Source: Alcanivorax jadensis T9 (GTDB taxonomy: Bacteria > Pseudomonadota > Gammaproteobacteria > Pseudomonadales > Alcanivoracaceae). Taken from it: DNA of 64,000 bases. Location: the NCBI RefSeq assembly GCF_000756655.1, contig NZ_ARXU01000001.1, forward strand, positions 372,001 through 436,000, read 5' to 3'. The position numbers and the translations under genes are program-made. Positions 27,650 to 36,238 of the stretch are shown one piece after another; within the stretch, counting starts at the first letter, position 1; every line of letters begins with the position of its first letter. The notes under the pieces were generated by a model. It was not told where the DNA came from. It searched no databases and saw only the letters and a list, made by a program, of their open reading frames with translations.

Positions 27650-29590
27650 ATGGCCGCACCGCTTTGGCAACCGGGTGAAGCACAACAGAACAGCCGACTG
27701 GCCAGATTCTGGGAACAGGCCCGCCACCACAGTGGCCAGCCGCTGGACGACTACAATGCCCTGCATGCCTGGTCAGTGGAGCAACCGGAGGCATTCTGGC
27801 AACAGGTGTGGGACTTCTGTGGTCTGGTGGGTGAGCCCGGCAACACCGTACTCACCCGCCGCGACCGTTTCCAGGACACCCGCTGGTTTCCGCAAGCAAC
27901 GCTGAACTATGCGGAAAACCTGTTACACCGCAACGATACTCACCCGGCCCTGATCAGCGTGCTGGAAGACGGCACCCGCACCGAGGTCAGTTACGCCGGC
28001 CTGCGTGTAGCCGCCGGCAAGGTGGCTGCCCAATTGCAGGCTGCCGGCGTTAAACCTGGCGACCGGGTCGCCGGCTTCATGCCAAATCGTATTGAGACGG
28101 TGATCGCCGCCCTGGGTGCTGCCTGGATCGGCGCGGTATGGTCATCCTGTTCGCCGGACTTTGGCGTATCCGGCGTGCTGGACCGCTTCGGCCAGATCGA
28201 ACCCACCGTGCTGCTAGCCTGTGATGGCTATCACTACAACGGCAAATGGATCGACCTGGGCGAGCGAATCGACGCCCTGCATGATGCCCTGAAACCGGCA
28301 TTGATGGTGGTGGTGCCCGGCAAGGGCAACAGTACACCGGTGCGACGGGCACTCATCTGGCAAACCTGGCTCGACAGTGCCGGGCCGGCACCGGACTTCG
28401 CCGCACTGCCGTTCAATCATCCGCTGTTCATTCTCTATTCTTCCGGCACCACCGGGCAGCCCAAATGCATCGTTCATGGCGCCGGCGGCACCCTGCTGCA
28501 GCAGACCAAGGAATTGCAGCTGCATGCGGACGTGGGCGCAGATGACACCCTGTTCTATTTCACCACATGCGGCTGGATGATGTGGAACTGGTTGCTGTGT
28601 GGTCTGCATACCGGTGCCACCCTGGTGCTCTACGATGGCAACCCGGCCTACCCGAACACCGCCCGGCTGTTCGATCTGGTGGATGACGAAGCCATTACCC
28701 ATTTCGGAACCAGCGCCAAGTTCATCCAGGCTGTGGAAAAATCCGGCCTCAAGCCCCGCGAAAGCCATGATCTCGCCACCCTGCGCACGCTCTTCTCAAC
28801 CGGCTCCCCCTTGCTCCACGAGAGTTATGACTATCTCTATGAGCAGGTGAAAGCGAATCTGCTGGTCAGCTCCATTTCCGGCGGTACCGATATTATTTCC
28901 TGCTTTGCTCTCGGCAATCCGTTGCTGCCGGTCTACCGCGGCGAATTGCAGTGCCCAGGCCTGGGCATGGACGTGGCCGTGTTTGACGACGACGGCGAAC
29001 CGCTGGCGGACAGCAAGGGCGAACTGGTGTGTCGACAGCCCTTCCCTTGCTGCCCGATACAGTTCTGGAACGACCCGGATGGCAGCCGTTTCCACAAGGC
29101 TTACTTCGCACGTTTTGACGGCGTCTGGGCCCATGGGGATTACGCCCAGCTGGTGCCCCATGAGCAACACTGCGGGCTGATCATTCACGGCCGTTCCGAT
29201 GCAGTGCTCAACCCAGGCGGCGTTCGCATCGGCACAGCAGAAATCTACCGTCAGGTGGAAACCCTGGATGCGATCCGTGAAGCCATTGTGGTCGGCCAGG
29301 AGTGGCAAGGGGATGTGCGCGTAGTGCTGTTTGTGGTGCTGGCCGATGGCGTCGATCTCAGCGAGGCACTACAGACGCGAATCCGCAAAGCGATCCGTGA
29401 AGGTGCCACGCCCCGCCATGTCCCGGCGGTGATTGCCGAGGTGCCGGAAATTCCACGCACGGTCAGCGGCAAAATTGTCGAACTGGCAGTCCGGGAAGTG
29501 ATCCACGGGCGCCCGGTAACCAACCGCAATGCCCTGGCCAATCCGCAGGCACTTGAACATTTCTCCGACCGCCCTGAGCTGGCAAACTGA
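27650..29590 (+). CDS. Acetoacetate-CoA ligase (acetoacetyl-CoA synthetase)
   Basis: 646 aa from the ATG at 27650, preceded by TTGGGAGA. It activates acetoacetate to acetoacetyl-CoA with ATP. As an ANL-superfamily adenylating enzyme it shows ILYSSGTTGQPKCIVHG (P-loop-like), TTCGWMMWNWLL, SGGTDIISCFALGNP (the A5-type motif of this subfamily) and the C-terminal Lys in RTVSGKIVELAVREV. It occupies the place where HMG-CoA lyase (liuE) sits in several liu operons. Leucine breakdown ends in acetoacetate, so the linkage makes metabolic sense. Confidence 0.92.
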   Translation: MAAPLWQPGEAQQNSRLARFWEQARHHSGQPLDDYNALHAWSVEQPEAFWQQVWDFCGLVGEPGNTVLTRRDRFQDTRWFPQATLNYAENLLHRNDTHPALISVLEDGTRTEVSYAGLRVAAGKVAAQLQAAGVKPGDRVAGFMPNRIETVIAALGAAWIGAVWSSCSPDFGVSGVLDRFGQIEPTVLLACDGYHYNGKWIDLGERIDALHDALKPALMVVVPGKGNSTPVRRALIWQTWLDSAGPAPDFAALPFNHPLFILYSSGTTGQPKCIVHGAGGTLLQQTKELQLHADVGADDTLFYFTTCGWMMWNWLLCGLHTGATLVLYDGNPAYPNTARLFDLVDDEAITHFGTSAKFIQAVEKSGLKPRESHDLATLRTLFSTGSPLLHESYDYLYEQVKANLLVSSISGGTDIISCFALGNPLLPVYRGELQCPGLGMDVAVFDDDGEPLADSKGELVCRQPFPCCPIQFWNDPDGSRFHKAYFARFDGVWAHGDYAQLVPHEQHCGLIIHGRSDAVLNPGGVRIGTAEIYRQVETLDAIREAIVVGQEWQGDVRVVLFVVLADGVDLSEALQTRIRKAIREGATPRHVPAVIAEVPEIPRTVSGKIVELAVREVIHGRPVTNRNALANPQALEHFSDRPELAN

Positions 29591-29595
29591 CCACC

Positions 29596-29629
29596 CGTTT
29601 ACCGGGCCATTGACGGCCCGGTTTAAACG
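29596..29629 (+). terminator. Hairpin terminator after the acetoacetate-CoA ligase
   Basis: CGTTTACCGGGCC pairs with GGCCCGGTTTAAACG around ATTGAC. A weak T tract (GTTTAAA) lies in the right arm. It closes the liu transcript, six bases after the stop codon. Confidence 0.65.
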
Positions 29630-29668
29630 CGCATCATGTAGGCTTGTACCGGCCCAGTGATGTAAAAC

Positions 29669-30943
29669 ATGAAGAATAATAAACGCTTGCCGACGTTGAC
29701 GGCCGCCCTGCTATTTCCTCTCCTGGCCCTGTCAGGTCCTTTGCACGCCCAGATCATTACGCTTACCGGCGACACCTTCAAAGTCCTGCATGGAAAGCAG
29801 AGCGGGCTCTATTCGTTCTTCACCATGCAAGATGGGCGCCTGGCGCCCGTGCCTCATCAATGGGTGCAATGGTCGGAACAGGGTTACCCCTATTTCGAAG
29901 AAGATGACAGCACCAGTCCGGTTGGCGACCCCCTCCGGATTGATGCCGAGGATCGCCTGCTGCTGCGCTTTGAAGATGGTGGAAAGCCCCTTGGCGGCCC
30001 GGTCACCGAACAGGTGGCCGCAGAACTGGCCGTGGAACAAGATGGCGAAACCCGTTACTTCTACCTGATCAAGAACGCATACCTGCAGAGTACCGATCGC
30101 TACGTGCAGTTCGACCCGCAGTCCATGACAATCAAAAGTACCGACTATGCACTGAGCATGGCAGACGGCAACCTGTTCAACTGGAGCGACTTTTATTTTC
30201 GCGGCTTTGAGGGCGAAAACGGTGAGCGCCAGAGCATTCTCGATACCCTCAAACTACGCCTCAGTGCCGGCCTGTTCGGAGAAAACAACAGGATCACCCT
30301 GAACAACAACAACCTGGATCCCAAGGTAAAACAGGTCATCAATGGTCCGCTGGCAGCGCTGGTTTACGCGTCCACTTCGGTAACCGTTGCCAAGGTACCC
30401 GTGCTGCGCATCAACAATTATTTTCTGGTGATGCCCAAACAGATGGAGATCCATAGTCGCTTTACCTTGCCCGGCATCGCCGAAACTGTAGTGAAGCGCC
30501 CGGCACTGGATATTTCCCTGGACGGCAACGGCCTCTATGACAGTCAACTGATGACCAGTTGGACCGGCAATCATGTGGCGGTTACTGACGGCCGTTTGTC
30601 CGATGCCGAAAAGGCCATGCTCGACAAGCCCCTTGAGGGTGACAACTGGATCTGGTTCAGCACCGGCCGTGGTTTTGATTTGCTCGCCCAGCTGGCTTTC
30701 CTGAAGGGCTTTGATACCCCTGCCCGTCTGCTCTACCAGGATGATGCTTCGCTGGCCAATGACCCGGAGCGTTTTCCTGGCCAGCTTCCCAATGTGGGCT
30801 TTTCACTGACGGACATCCCTTTTGGTCAGGAGTTTTATTTTGTTACCCGGCTGTTCTACAGCAAGGACAGCCAGGGGCTTACGCCCGGCAACTATGCCCG
30901 CCAGCAACTGGATGAGCCGAGCGCCAGCCTGAAAATGGAATAA
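29669..30943 (+). CDS. Exported protein of unknown function upstream of an Omp85-type barrel
   Basis: 424 aa. A clear Sec signal peptide ends near residue 27 (LLALSGPLHA, then QIITL). The mature protein is mixed alpha/beta, without cysteine pairs, membrane helices or a catalytic motif that I recognise. Short features are SGLYSFFTMQDGRLAPVPHQWVQW near the start and DNWIWFSTGRGFDLLAQLAFLKGF late in the chain. It reads as a periplasmic or outer-membrane-exposed protein. The next gene encodes an Omp85-like barrel and starts 1 or 88 bases after the stop, which suggests joint function. I cannot assign it to a family. Confidence 0.75.
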   Translation: MKNNKRLPTLTAALLFPLLALSGPLHAQIITLTGDTFKVLHGKQSGLYSFFTMQDGRLAPVPHQWVQWSEQGYPYFEEDDSTSPVGDPLRIDAEDRLLLRFEDGGKPLGGPVTEQVAAELAVEQDGETRYFYLIKNAYLQSTDRYVQFDPQSMTIKSTDYALSMADGNLFNWSDFYFRGFEGENGERQSILDTLKLRLSAGLFGENNRITLNNNNLDPKVKQVINGPLAALVYASTSVTVAKVPVLRINNYFLVMPKQMEIHSRFTLPGIAETVVKRPALDISLDGNGLYDSQLMTSWTGNHVAVTDGRLSDAEKAMLDKPLEGDNWIWFSTGRGFDLLAQLAFLKGFDTPARLLYQDDASLANDPERFPGQLPNVGFSLTDIPFGQEFYFVTRLFYSKDSQGLTPGNYARQQLDEPSASLKME

Positions 30944-31031
30944 CATGAAAGAGTGCGAGGTACGGCAGAAAACTTGTCATTCCCGCCGTAGGCTTTGTAG
31001 AGTAAAAGCTCTCCCGGTCAGGCGTTCGTTC

Positions 31032-32744
31032 ATGCAGGCACTGTGTCCCGGTACGCAGCGGCAACAACTCTCCCGGGCCGGGTTTGGCATTTCCTGGCTG
31101 ACGGCAACGCTGTTGTTGTGGCCCTTACCAGGCTTGGCATCCCCGCCCACTGTGGAAAGCTGTGAGCTTGTCTACGAAGACGGGGATCCGGCCCTGTTTG
31201 AATTTGTCGAGACCCGCCAGAAAGTGGATTTCAGTCGTTACCAAGGGCGCCCTATCGGCAAGATCCACTACAGCGTGCTTCCCATCTTCAATGAAAACGA
31301 TCCGGCAGAAGATAACTGGCTCTATCGAACCGCTAATTTTTTGCATATAGAAACCCGTAAGACGACCCTTGAGAAACAAATGATCCTGACGAGCGGTGAA
31401 CCGCTGGATAGAGATCATCTCAGGGAAAATGAACGACTTTTGCGCAGTAACGACTATCTTGTCGATGCGATGATCGTGCCCCACAGGGTGTGTGCGGATC
31501 ACATTGACTTGCTGGTAGTAACGCGGGATGTATGGACCTTTTCGCCATCTACCTCGGCATCACGTTCTGGCGGTGAGACCAGCACCAGTGCCGGGTTTAC
31601 GGAAAGTAACTTGTTGGGCAGCGGCCAGCGAGTCGCCGCGGGCTACTTCGATGACGCCGATCGCAGCGGCCACTTTTTCAGTTATCGTAACCCCCTACTG
31701 CCCGCACGGATGCAACTGAATCTTAGCTATACCAACGCCAGTGATGGTGAATCCCTCTCCGGCGGCCTAATACGCCCTTTCTATCAGCTGGACAGCCGCT
31801 GGTCCGGTGGCGTTGACATACAGCGAGAGAACCTACTCGAACGCATCGAAGTCAACGGTCAGACCGTCAATCGCTTTCGGCAGGAAGATAGCCGTTACGA
31901 AGCCTTTGTGGGTTGGTCACCGGGTGTCCAGGAGCAAGCCATTGTCCGCTGGCGGCTAGGGATAACCGACGAGGAGGAACGCTTCAGCGCGGTTCCCGAC
32001 GAAACCACCTCGCTGCCCGAGGACGAGCGCCGCGTTTACCCTTCGATATCCGTGGAGTATCAGGAGAACCAACATCTGGTAGCCTCAAACCTAAACCGCG
32101 CCCAACGTCAGGAAGACATTCGCCTGGGCTGGTATCACTTTGCGCGAATGGGGCATGCCAGCAAAGCGCTTGGCAGTAATGCCGAGTCTGTCATTTTCAA
32201 TTTCAGCACCAGCAATACCCGCTTTATCCGCAAGCACCATTTGTTTCGCAGTGGATTGTCTGCGAGTGGCCGCTATCAAGACGATGACTTTGTCAGCACC
32301 TACTATGGGGGCAACCTCAGTTATTATTATTTCCTTAACCAGAACAACCGCTGGTTTGCCCGTCTGAATGTGAATGCCGGCCGCAATTTGCGCCAGGACG
32401 AACAACTCACGATCGGAGGCAACGACAACTTGCGCGGCTACCCCACGGACTATCAGCGGGGTGACCGGCGCTGGGTGTTGTCCGTCGAACGACGCCGCTT
32501 TACCAATTGGCAGATTTTCAACCTGGCCTATGTGGGCGGTGCTGTATATGTGGATGCTGGGCAAGCTTGGGAGCAAGGCCAACCCCGCGGTAGCACTCTG
32601 GCAAACGCGGGGCTGGGATTGCGTCTCAGCCCCAGCAAGTTCCGCGTGGATCGGGTGCTTCACCTGGATGTGGCAGCACCACTGGTGAACCAGGATGAAG
32701 TGGACGATGTCCAGCTCATCGTTACAGGAAGAGTGGATTTCTAG
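31032..32744 (+). CDS. Omp85-superfamily outer-membrane beta-barrel protein (surface antigen D15-like)
   Basis: 570 aa from the ATG at 31032. This start gives a signal peptide with hydrophobic core WLTATLLLWPLPGLA and cleavage before SPP. An ATG at 30945, one base after the previous stop, would add 29 basic residues in front and is less likely but possible. Residues ~60-160 fit one or at most two short POTRA-like domains (LDRDHLRENERLLRSNDYL). The remaining ~400 residues are amphipathic strands, with GGNDNLRGYPTDYQRG, the L6-loop R-G-Y/F motif of the Omp85 family, and a C-terminal Phe. It is shorter than BamA (about 800 aa, five POTRA). Substrate unknown. Confidence 0.8.
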   Translation: MQALCPGTQRQQLSRAGFGISWLTATLLLWPLPGLASPPTVESCELVYEDGDPALFEFVETRQKVDFSRYQGRPIGKIHYSVLPIFNENDPAEDNWLYRTANFLHIETRKTTLEKQMILTSGEPLDRDHLRENERLLRSNDYLVDAMIVPHRVCADHIDLLVVTRDVWTFSPSTSASRSGGETSTSAGFTESNLLGSGQRVAAGYFDDADRSGHFFSYRNPLLPARMQLNLSYTNASDGESLSGGLIRPFYQLDSRWSGGVDIQRENLLERIEVNGQTVNRFRQEDSRYEAFVGWSPGVQEQAIVRWRLGITDEEERFSAVPDETTSLPEDERRVYPSISVEYQENQHLVASNLNRAQRQEDIRLGWYHFARMGHASKALGSNAESVIFNFSTSNTRFIRKHHLFRSGLSASGRYQDDDFVSTYYGGNLSYYYFLNQNNRWFARLNVNAGRNLRQDEQLTIGGNDNLRGYPTDYQRGDRRWVLSVERRRFTNWQIFNLAYVGGAVYVDAGQAWEQGQPRGSTLANAGLGLRLSPSKFRVDRVLHLDVAAPLVNQDEVDDVQLIVTGRVDF

Positions 32745-32811
32745 CGGTAACGCCTGAAGCTGAGCAGCGTCAGAACGCCTTTAACCCAACAAGCCTTTCG
32801 TGATTTTTAAC

Positions 32812-32845
32812 ACCTGACATTTTGATGCGTCAGGTTTCTTTTTTA
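32812..32845 (+). terminator. Rho-independent terminator after the Omp85-type gene
   Basis: ACCTGAC pairs with GTCAGGT around a 10-base loop and is followed by TTTCTTTTTTA. It lies just before the 3' end of the convergent DUF465 gene. Confidence 0.8.
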
Positions 32846-32848
32846 TCT

Positions 32849-33088
32849 TTAACCATTATTAAGACGATGGTACACCTCATCCTTTAATCGAATACGCTCC
32901 CGCTTCAAACGTTCCATATCAAGGTCTGCAATCGGGCTCTCACGCATTTCCAGGCCCCGTATCTGCTTGTCCAGCTTGTCGTGCTCCATCACCAGCGTCT
33001 TGAAACCGGGATCATTGCTCACCAGTTCGTCAATCTTCTGGCGCTGATCCGGAAATTCATGGTGGATGCTGTGATTCTCTCCCAACAT
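32849..33088 (-). CDS. Small DUF465/YdcH-type coiled-coil protein
   Basis: 79 aa from the ATG at 33088 (MLGENHSIHHEFP), chosen because AAAGGAG is about 9 bases upstream; an in-frame ATG two codons earlier is too close to it. The sequence matches the DUF465 family: an N-terminal His/Glu segment, FPDQRQKIDELVSNDPGFKTLV, then a helical hairpin with LDKQIRGLE and ERLKRERIRLKDEVYHRL. These ~75-80 aa proteins are widespread in Proteobacteria, helical and of unknown function. Stand-alone gene. Confidence 0.82.
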   Translation of the reverse strand: MLGENHSIHHEFPDQRQKIDELVSNDPGFKTLVMEHDKLDKQIRGLEMRESPIADLDMERLKRERIRLKDEVYHRLNNG

Positions 33089-33237
33089 GGACATTTCTCC
33101 TTTGCGGTAACGTTCAGTAACCCGGCAAGGGCTACGTCTCACTCTCCGACACAAAAAACTGCGCCACTGTTCCCGTACATCATTAAATCACCACATTTCC
33201 TGATTAGATTCAATCAGGCAGGCCCGTAGGATGAATA

Positions 33238-33472
33238 GGGAGCCTCTGAATCACTCCTTGCATGCTCAGTCTTCCTGGCTGGCTCTCCCCTTCGGCCAAG
33301 GTGTAAAGAGCGGCGAGATTTTGAAGGTGTCCCCCCAAAGGGGATTGAGATATGTCCATCCGTCGGCTCTGCACCTTCAAGACGCAACAACGAGTGCGGG
33401 CCAGCCAGGAAGACCCGGAGGGCGGGGTCTGAAGGGCACGCTGAGTACGCAAGGAGTGATTCAGAGACTCCC
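33238..33472. mobile_element. MITE-like element, copy A (235 bp, 24-bp terminal inverted repeats)
   Basis: Terminal inverted repeats at 33238-33261 and 33449-33472 agree at 23 of 24 positions (GGGAGCCTCTGAATCACTCC, then TTGC). Internally GCCAGCCAGGAAGAC and its complement form a second pairing layer. There is no ORF of its own. It is homologous, in reverse orientation, to the element at 61495-61760. It lies in the 455-base gap 33089-33543 between the DUF465 and DUF2236 genes; the rest of that gap shows no other feature apart from the ribosome site of the latter. No target duplication is evident. Confidence 0.75.
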
Positions 33473-33543
33473 CAGAGCGCTACGTTGTCACCGGGCAGCT
33501 CGGTGGTAGTTGGAGACCCACACTGCACAAAGGAGGCGTGCAC

Positions 33544-34488
33544 ATGGCGTTACCGCAATTACTGACCCGCGACCATATCCAGGCCGGCCTGTTCCAGGCC
33601 AGCGAACAATGCTATCAGCCCGATGCGGGCCTGTTCGGCCCCGGCTCCATCTGCTGGCAGCTGATGCGCGAGAACCTCACCTCCCTGGCACACGGTCGAG
33701 TGGTACTGTTGGCCCTGGCGGACAGTCGTCTGTCCCAGTTACTGGCGGATTCCCATGACCTGGTACAACGGCTTCAGCACACCCAGGTATTCATGCTGAA
33801 ACTGGTGTTCGGCAACCTGGACCAGGCCTTGCTGACACTGGACAGCCCACGCATGCGACGCAAGACACTGTTCGACGTGGATGACAGTGAAACCCTGCTG
33901 TATGCGCTGACGGCCTGGATGGATTCCTGCCTGACGGTGTACCAGGAGATCATCGAGCCGCTGAATACCGCCCACCAGGAACGGTTGTTCGAGGAAACCA
34001 TGTTGCTGGCGCAGGTCATGGGAATTCCCGAAAGTCGGCGACCGGCAGACTGGCACGCCCATCAGCGCTGGTGGAAGCGTCGCCTCAACCACCATGGCCC
34101 GATCAGTGATCGACGCCGCCAGCTGGGCCACAACCTGATCCGCGAGCAGGGCTACCCGGGGCGACTGCCCTATGGCCCCTACCTGCCGCTGGCCTCTTTC
34201 CAGATCCCCGAACACCTGAGACAGACATTCCGGTTACCGCAAACCGGGCTGGACAGCCACCGCGCCTACCAGAAGCACCTGAACCGGCTAATGGACATCA
34301 CCCGCCGGCTGCCACCGCGATTGCGCTTTCAGCCTGCCTATCACGAAGCCAGCCAGCGTCTGGGGGGCCGGGCTCGCGCCGATCTGGCGACCCGGTTGCT
34401 GAATCGATGGTGGACCGGAGAAAGCGATCTGGTGAGCAGTGGCTGGTCGATCCCGAAAGTGGACCGGCTACCCAGCGTGAGTTATTGA
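33544..34488 (+). CDS. DUF2236 (MpaB/latex-clearing-like) family protein
   Basis: 314 aa from the ATG at 33544, with AAAGGAGG 7 bases upstream. A GTG two codons earlier sits too near the ribosome site. The pattern of FGPGSICWQLMRE near residue 28, then LLYALTAWMDSCLTVYQEIIEPL (~119-141) and the helical C-terminal part matches the DUF2236 fold, which includes haem-dependent rubber oxygenases and fungal MpaB. The usual W-V-H-A at the start of the central helix reads Y-A-L-T here, so the haem-ligand His of that position appears to be missing. It may have lost or changed the redox function. No signal peptide. Confidence 0.65.
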   Translation: MALPQLLTRDHIQAGLFQASEQCYQPDAGLFGPGSICWQLMRENLTSLAHGRVVLLALADSRLSQLLADSHDLVQRLQHTQVFMLKLVFGNLDQALLTLDSPRMRRKTLFDVDDSETLLYALTAWMDSCLTVYQEIIEPLNTAHQERLFEETMLLAQVMGIPESRRPADWHAHQRWWKRRLNHHGPISDRRRQLGHNLIREQGYPGRLPYGPYLPLASFQIPEHLRQTFRLPQTGLDSHRAYQKHLNRLMDITRRLPPRLRFQPAYHEASQRLGGRARADLATRLLNRWWTGESDLVSSGWSIPKVDRLPSVSY

Positions 34489-34527
34489 AGAAACGCAAAA
34501 GCCCCACGCGGCACGCGGCGGATAACC

Positions 34528-34605
34528 GTTGGAGCTTTGCTTGCAAAGCGAAGGATCAAAGCAACCTCCTCGCTGGAAAATTCGCTTTGCAAGCAAAGCT
34601 CCAAC
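34528..34605. repeat. Perfect 25-bp inverted repeat, REP-like, between convergent genes
   Basis: GTTGGAGCTTTGCTTGCAAA plus GCGAA at 34528-34552 is exactly complementary to 34581-34605, with a 28-base loop. Each arm is itself a partial palindrome (GCTTTGCTTGCAAAGC). The 5' GTTGGAGC resembles the GTAGGAGC of the REP-like elements at 25529 and 41354. It probably acts as a bidirectional transcription barrier. Confidence 0.85.
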
Positions 34606-34633
34606 AGTGGGTGTCTTTCGTGTTGTGGGCCGC

Positions 34634-35452
34634 CTATTTAAAACCGCGGTTATCCTTGATCATGTCGTAAGCCTTACTGATTTCCGCGGTTTTCTCGGTG
34701 GCCATGCGGATCATCTCGTCCGGCACCCCTTTCGCCGCCAACTTGTCCGGATGATGTTCGCTCATCAGCTTGCGGTAGGCCTTCTTGATTTCCTGGTTGG
34801 ACGCAGACTCACTAACACCCAGCACCTTATAAGCTTGTCCCAGGGATGGCCGCGATGGACCGGCAGAGCTCTGCCCGCCTCGATAGGCACCGCCAGCACC
34901 AGAGAACTGGGCCTGGGCCAGCAGCATGTTGAGAATCTGCTGAAACTGGGCCCGCGGCACACCCAGCCCTTCGGCAACCCGAACCAGAATTTCTTCTTCC
35001 GCCTCGTGGATCTCACCGTCCGCCAGGGCTACTTGCAGCAGGACTTCAAGCAATACCAGTATCAGTTGCTTGCGGTGTTTTACCGTACTCGCGAATTCAG
35101 CGACGGTTGCATCAAGAGGGAAGTCAGCCTCTTTACCACGATTGAACAGGGCAATGGCTTCAGCGCGCTGTTCCTCGTTGAGCTTCATGCGATCCATCAC
35201 TGCCCGGGCCTGGGCGATTTCATCCTCGCTGACCCGGCCATCCGCCTTGGCCAGATGGCCCATGATGGAAAACACCGTATCAAACAGGGCCTTCTGCACT
35301 TCCGCCTGCTGCGGGCGAACGTTCTGGACCTGGGCGGCGCCTTTGTCGAGCATGTGCCCGATCAACACCCCGATACCCAGGCCGATGGGCCCTCCCACCA
35401 GCATCCCCAGCAGGCCGAGAATAATTTTGCCGCCCCAGTTAAGTTGCATCAT
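34634..35452 (-). CDS. djlA: Membrane-anchored DnaJ-type co-chaperone DjlA
   Basis: 272 aa. Residues ~8-32 form a single Gly-rich membrane helix (ILGLLGMLVGGPIGLGIGVL), as in E. coli DjlA. Residues ~50-170 are a TerB-like acidic helical domain (HLAKADGRVSEDEI, then LADGEIHEAEEEIL). A Gly/Ser linker leads to the C-terminal J domain at ~200-270 with the HPD tripeptide in SEHHPDKLAAKG that stimulates DnaK. It follows hyi after three bases and is probably the last gene of the glxR-hyi-djlA transcript. Membrane topology would place the J domain in the cytoplasm. Confidence 0.94.
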   Translation of the reverse strand: MMQLNWGGKIILGLLGMLVGGPIGLGIGVLIGHMLDKGAAQVQNVRPQQAEVQKALFDTVFSIMGHLAKADGRVSEDEIAQARAVMDRMKLNEEQRAEAIALFNRGKEADFPLDATVAEFASTVKHRKQLILVLLEVLLQVALADGEIHEAEEEILVRVAEGLGVPRAQFQQILNMLLAQAQFSGAGGAYRGGQSSAGPSRPSLGQAYKVLGVSESASNQEIKKAYRKLMSEHHPDKLAAKGVPDEMIRMATEKTAEISKAYDMIKDNRGFK

Positions 35453-35455
35453 TAA

Positions 35456-36238
35456 TCAGTTAATCCGTGGTCTGAACCAGCCAAGACTGGTTTCGGTGTC
35501 CTGTTGCGGACGATACTCCGCACTGACCCAGCCCTGATAATCAAGCGCATCAAGGTGGGCAAACACCCTATCAAAATGAATTTCGCCGGTACCCGGTTCA
35601 TGGCGTCCCGGATTATCGGCAAACTGAATATGTCCTATATGGGGACAAAGTCGCGAAAGGGAACGGCACAGATCCCCCTCCATGATTTGCATATGGTAGA
35701 GATCGAACTGGAACCGGATATTCTCCCGCCCCGCTGCCTCGATGACCGTCATGGCAGCAAGAGACGTATCAACAAAGAACCCCGGCATGTCCACTTTCGA
35801 GTTAATCGCTTCCACCGTCAGGGTCATTCCTTTCGCCGCCAGCAGATCAGCGGCAAAACGCAGGTTTTCCACCAGGGTCTGGAACGCCACATCAGCAGGC
35901 AGAGACTCCGGCCGAATGCCCGCCAGGCAATTCATCCGCGGGCAATCCAGCACCTCGGCATACTCCAGGGCCTGAAACACCCCTTCGCGAAACTCCTCCA
36001 CCCGGTCCGGCAGGCAGGCAATACCGCGCTCACCGGCCTGCCAGTCCCCTGGCGGCAGATTGAACAGTACCTGGGTCAGATGATGCTGTTGCAGCTTTTC
36101 CGCCAAGCTCGACGCCGGCCAGTCATAGGGAAACAGATATTCCACACCCTGAAAGCCAGCGTCAGCAGCGGCGGCAAAGCGGTCCAGAAACGGCAACTCG
36201 GTGAACAGCAGGGAAAGATTGGCGGCAAAGCGTGGCAT
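35456..36238 (-). CDS. hyi: Hydroxypyruvate isomerase (TIM-barrel sugar isomerase family)
   Basis: 260 aa. It interconverts hydroxypyruvate and tartronate semialdehyde. The family starts are visible: RFAANLSLLFTELPFLDRF, GFQGVEYLFPYDW, LFNLPPGDWQAGERG. The metal/catalytic Glu residues fall in TLTVEAINSKVDMPGFFV and the final WVSAEYRP, with Asp/His in FQFDLYHMQIMEGD and GHIQFADNPGRHEPGTGEI. The start overlaps the glxR stop by one base (TGATG), so both are coupled. The glyoxylate carboligase that normally supplies the pathway is not in this window. Confidence 0.93.
   Translation of the reverse strand: MPRFAANLSLLFTELPFLDRFAAAADAGFQGVEYLFPYDWPASSLAEKLQQHHLTQVLFNLPPGDWQAGERGIACLPDRVEEFREGVFQALEYAEVLDCPRMNCLAGIRPESLPADVAFQTLVENLRFAADLLAAKGMTLTVEAINSKVDMPGFFVDTSLAAMTVIEAAGRENIRFQFDLYHMQIMEGDLCRSLSRLCPHIGHIQFADNPGRHEPGTGEIHFDRVFAHLDALDYQGWVSAEYRPQQDTETSLGWFRPRIN

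Noticed and set aside
33238-33472. Possible insertion sequence with its own transposase, or CRISPR-like repeat
   Set aside because: No ORF with transposase features inside either copy, no regular repeat-spacer pattern, and no clear target-site duplication; kept only as MITE-like.
34528-34605. CRISPR repeat pair
   Set aside because: Only one inverted pair, not direct repeats, and no cas gene nearby.
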